Shown: one piece after another, positions 5,009-5,904 of the stretch
Layout of the letters: every line of letters starts with the position of its first letter
Numbering within the stretch: position 1 is the first letter of the stretch
Source of the DNA: Actinomycetota bacterium
Lineage (GTDB): Bacteria; Actinomycetota; Thermoleophilia; Gaiellales; Gaiellaceae
Length of the DNA: 5,904 nucleotides
Assembly (NCBI GenBank): GCA_013696185.1
Contig: JACCZA010000127.1
Span: 1-5,904, forward strand
Direction of reading: 5' to 3'
Notes under the pieces: generated by a model
Told to the model about the DNA's origin: nothing
Database searches by the model: none
The model's input: only the letters and a program-made list of their open reading frames with translations
Made by a program: the position numbers and the translations under genes

Positions 5009-5904
5009 GTGGAGGGTCGTGCGAGGAGCGGCGCGAGCCGGGAGCGCCGGCCGTTCCTCGGCTACGCGATGGTGTGGACTGCCGCGACGCTGTTCGCGTT
5101 CAACGGCGTCGTCTCGAAGGTCGTCCTCTCCTCGGGCCTCTCGTCGCTGCGGCTGGCGCAGATGCGCTCGACCGGCGCCCTCGCAGGGCTCGCGCTCGTC
5201 CTGCTCGTCGCCGCCCCGCGGCGCTTTCACCTCTCGCGCGCCGAGATCCCGTTCCTGATCCTCTTCGGCGTGGCCGGGCTCGCGGCCGTCCAGCTCTTCT
5301 ACCTGCTCGCGATCCACCGCCTGCCGGTCGGGATCGCGCTCCTGATCCAGTACCTCGCCCCGCTGCTCGTCGCTCTGTACGCGCGCTTCTTCACCGACGA
5401 GCCCGTCCGTCGCAGGATCTGGCTCGCCATCGTCCTCGCAGTCGGTGGGCTCGGCCTCGTCGTGCAGATCTGGAACGGGCTCTCGCTCGACGGCTGGGGC
5501 GTCGCCGCCTCGCTCGCCGCGGCCGTGACGTTCGCCCTGTACGTCCTGCTCGCCGAGCGCGCCGTCGGCGGGCGGGATCCCGTCTCCCTGTCGCTCTACG
5601 GCTTTCTCTTCGCCTCGCTCTTCTGGCTGGTCGTCCAACCGCCGTGGACGTTCCCGGGCGAGCAGCTCACCGAGAGCGTCTCGCTGCTCGGACGGCTCTC
5701 GACCAGCGAGCTGCCCGTCTGGGCGCTGAGCGCGTGGGTGGTCTTCCCCGGCACGATCCTCCCGTTCGCGCTCGTGGCGAGCGCGCTGCGCCACATCCCG
5801 GCCACCCGGGTCGCCATCGTCGCCATGCTCGAGCCCGTCCTGGCGACGGCGGTTGCCTATGCGTGGCTCGCGGAGTCGCTCGTCCCCATCCAGCTGCTCG
5901 GCGT
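5009..5904 (+). CDS. EamA/DMT-family transporter (partial, 3' end off the right edge)
   Basis: 298 complete codons are visible and the frame is open at the edge; family members are usually near 300 residues, so only a short tail is missing. The first 16 residues are arginine-rich and cytoplasmic. About ten membrane segments follow, arranged as two EamA repeats (approximately residues 19-153 and 161-298). Signatures include the first-segment AMVWTAATLFAFNGVVSK, YLLAIHRLPVGIALLIQYL then AP (about 99-118), and in the second repeat ALRHIPATRVAIVAMLEPVL with AWLAESLVP (about 259-293), where Glu275-Pro276 and Glu289 are typical. Such proteins export or exchange small metabolites across the inner membrane, often amino acids or related compounds; the substrate is not predictable here. 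GTG at 5009 is chosen for the leaderless promoter. ATG at 5069 would also leave the first membrane segment largely intact, but would lose the basic N-terminus. Confidence 0.9.
   Translation, partial: MEGRARSGASRERRPFLGYAMVWTAATLFAFNGVVSKVVLSSGLSSLRLAQMRSTGALAGLALVLLVAAPRRFHLSRAEIPFLILFGVAGLAAVQLFYLLAIHRLPVGIALLIQYLAPLLVALYARFFTDEPVRRRIWLAIVLAVGGLGLVVQIWNGLSLDGWGVAASLAAAVTFALYVLLAERAVGGRDPVSLSLYGFLFASLFWLVVQPPWTFPGEQLTESVSLLGRLSTSELPVWALSAWVVFPGTILPFALVASALRHIPATRVAIVAMLEPVLATAVAYAWLAESLVPIQLLG

Overview
The window comes from a high-GC bacterium. Codons end overwhelmingly in G or C, GTG starts are common, neither tRNA encodes its 3' CCA, and the proteins look actinobacterial. A Thermoleophilia-like member of the Actinomycetota is my best guess; this is inference, since there is no rRNA or marker gene to test it. 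I see no mobile element, CRISPR array or phage gene.

Layout. (1) Positions 1-1296, minus strand: a secreted or membrane-anchored protein, open at the left edge, that joins a complete Cu/Zn superoxide dismutase domain to a CSLREA segment and a parallel beta-helix repeat domain. This is the most unusual object in the window. (2) Positions 1492-3180, minus strand: an apparent two-gene operon of an AI-2E family membrane transporter followed by a secreted CAP (SCP/PR1-like) domain protein. (3) Positions 3260-3553, plus strand: a small acidic protein of unknown function, divergent from the transporter. (4) Positions 3575-3645, minus strand: tRNA-Gly(UCC). (5) Positions 3711-4622, plus strand: a CtaG-type cytochrome c oxidase assembly protein, divergent from tRNA-Gly. 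(6) Positions 4623-4759: a short non-coding stretch with strong inverted repeats. (7) Positions 4760-4834, minus strand: tRNA-Pro(UGG). (8) From 5009 to the right edge, plus strand: a nearly complete EamA/DMT-family transporter.

The genes are mostly separate housekeeping units. The only likely co-transcribed pair is the AI-2E transporter with the CAP protein. A copper theme (Cu/Zn SOD domain, oxidase assembly factor) is visible, but the two genes are not in one operon and I would not read a pathway into it.

The clearest regulatory pattern is a repeated promoter design. Three genes (AI-2E transporter, ctaG, EamA transporter) have a TANNNT -10 element exactly 6 nt before a GTG start, as expected for leaderless mRNAs. 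Both tRNA genes have the related hexamer TACGCT upstream, and for tRNA-Pro it is so close that the transcript should begin at about the mature 5' end.
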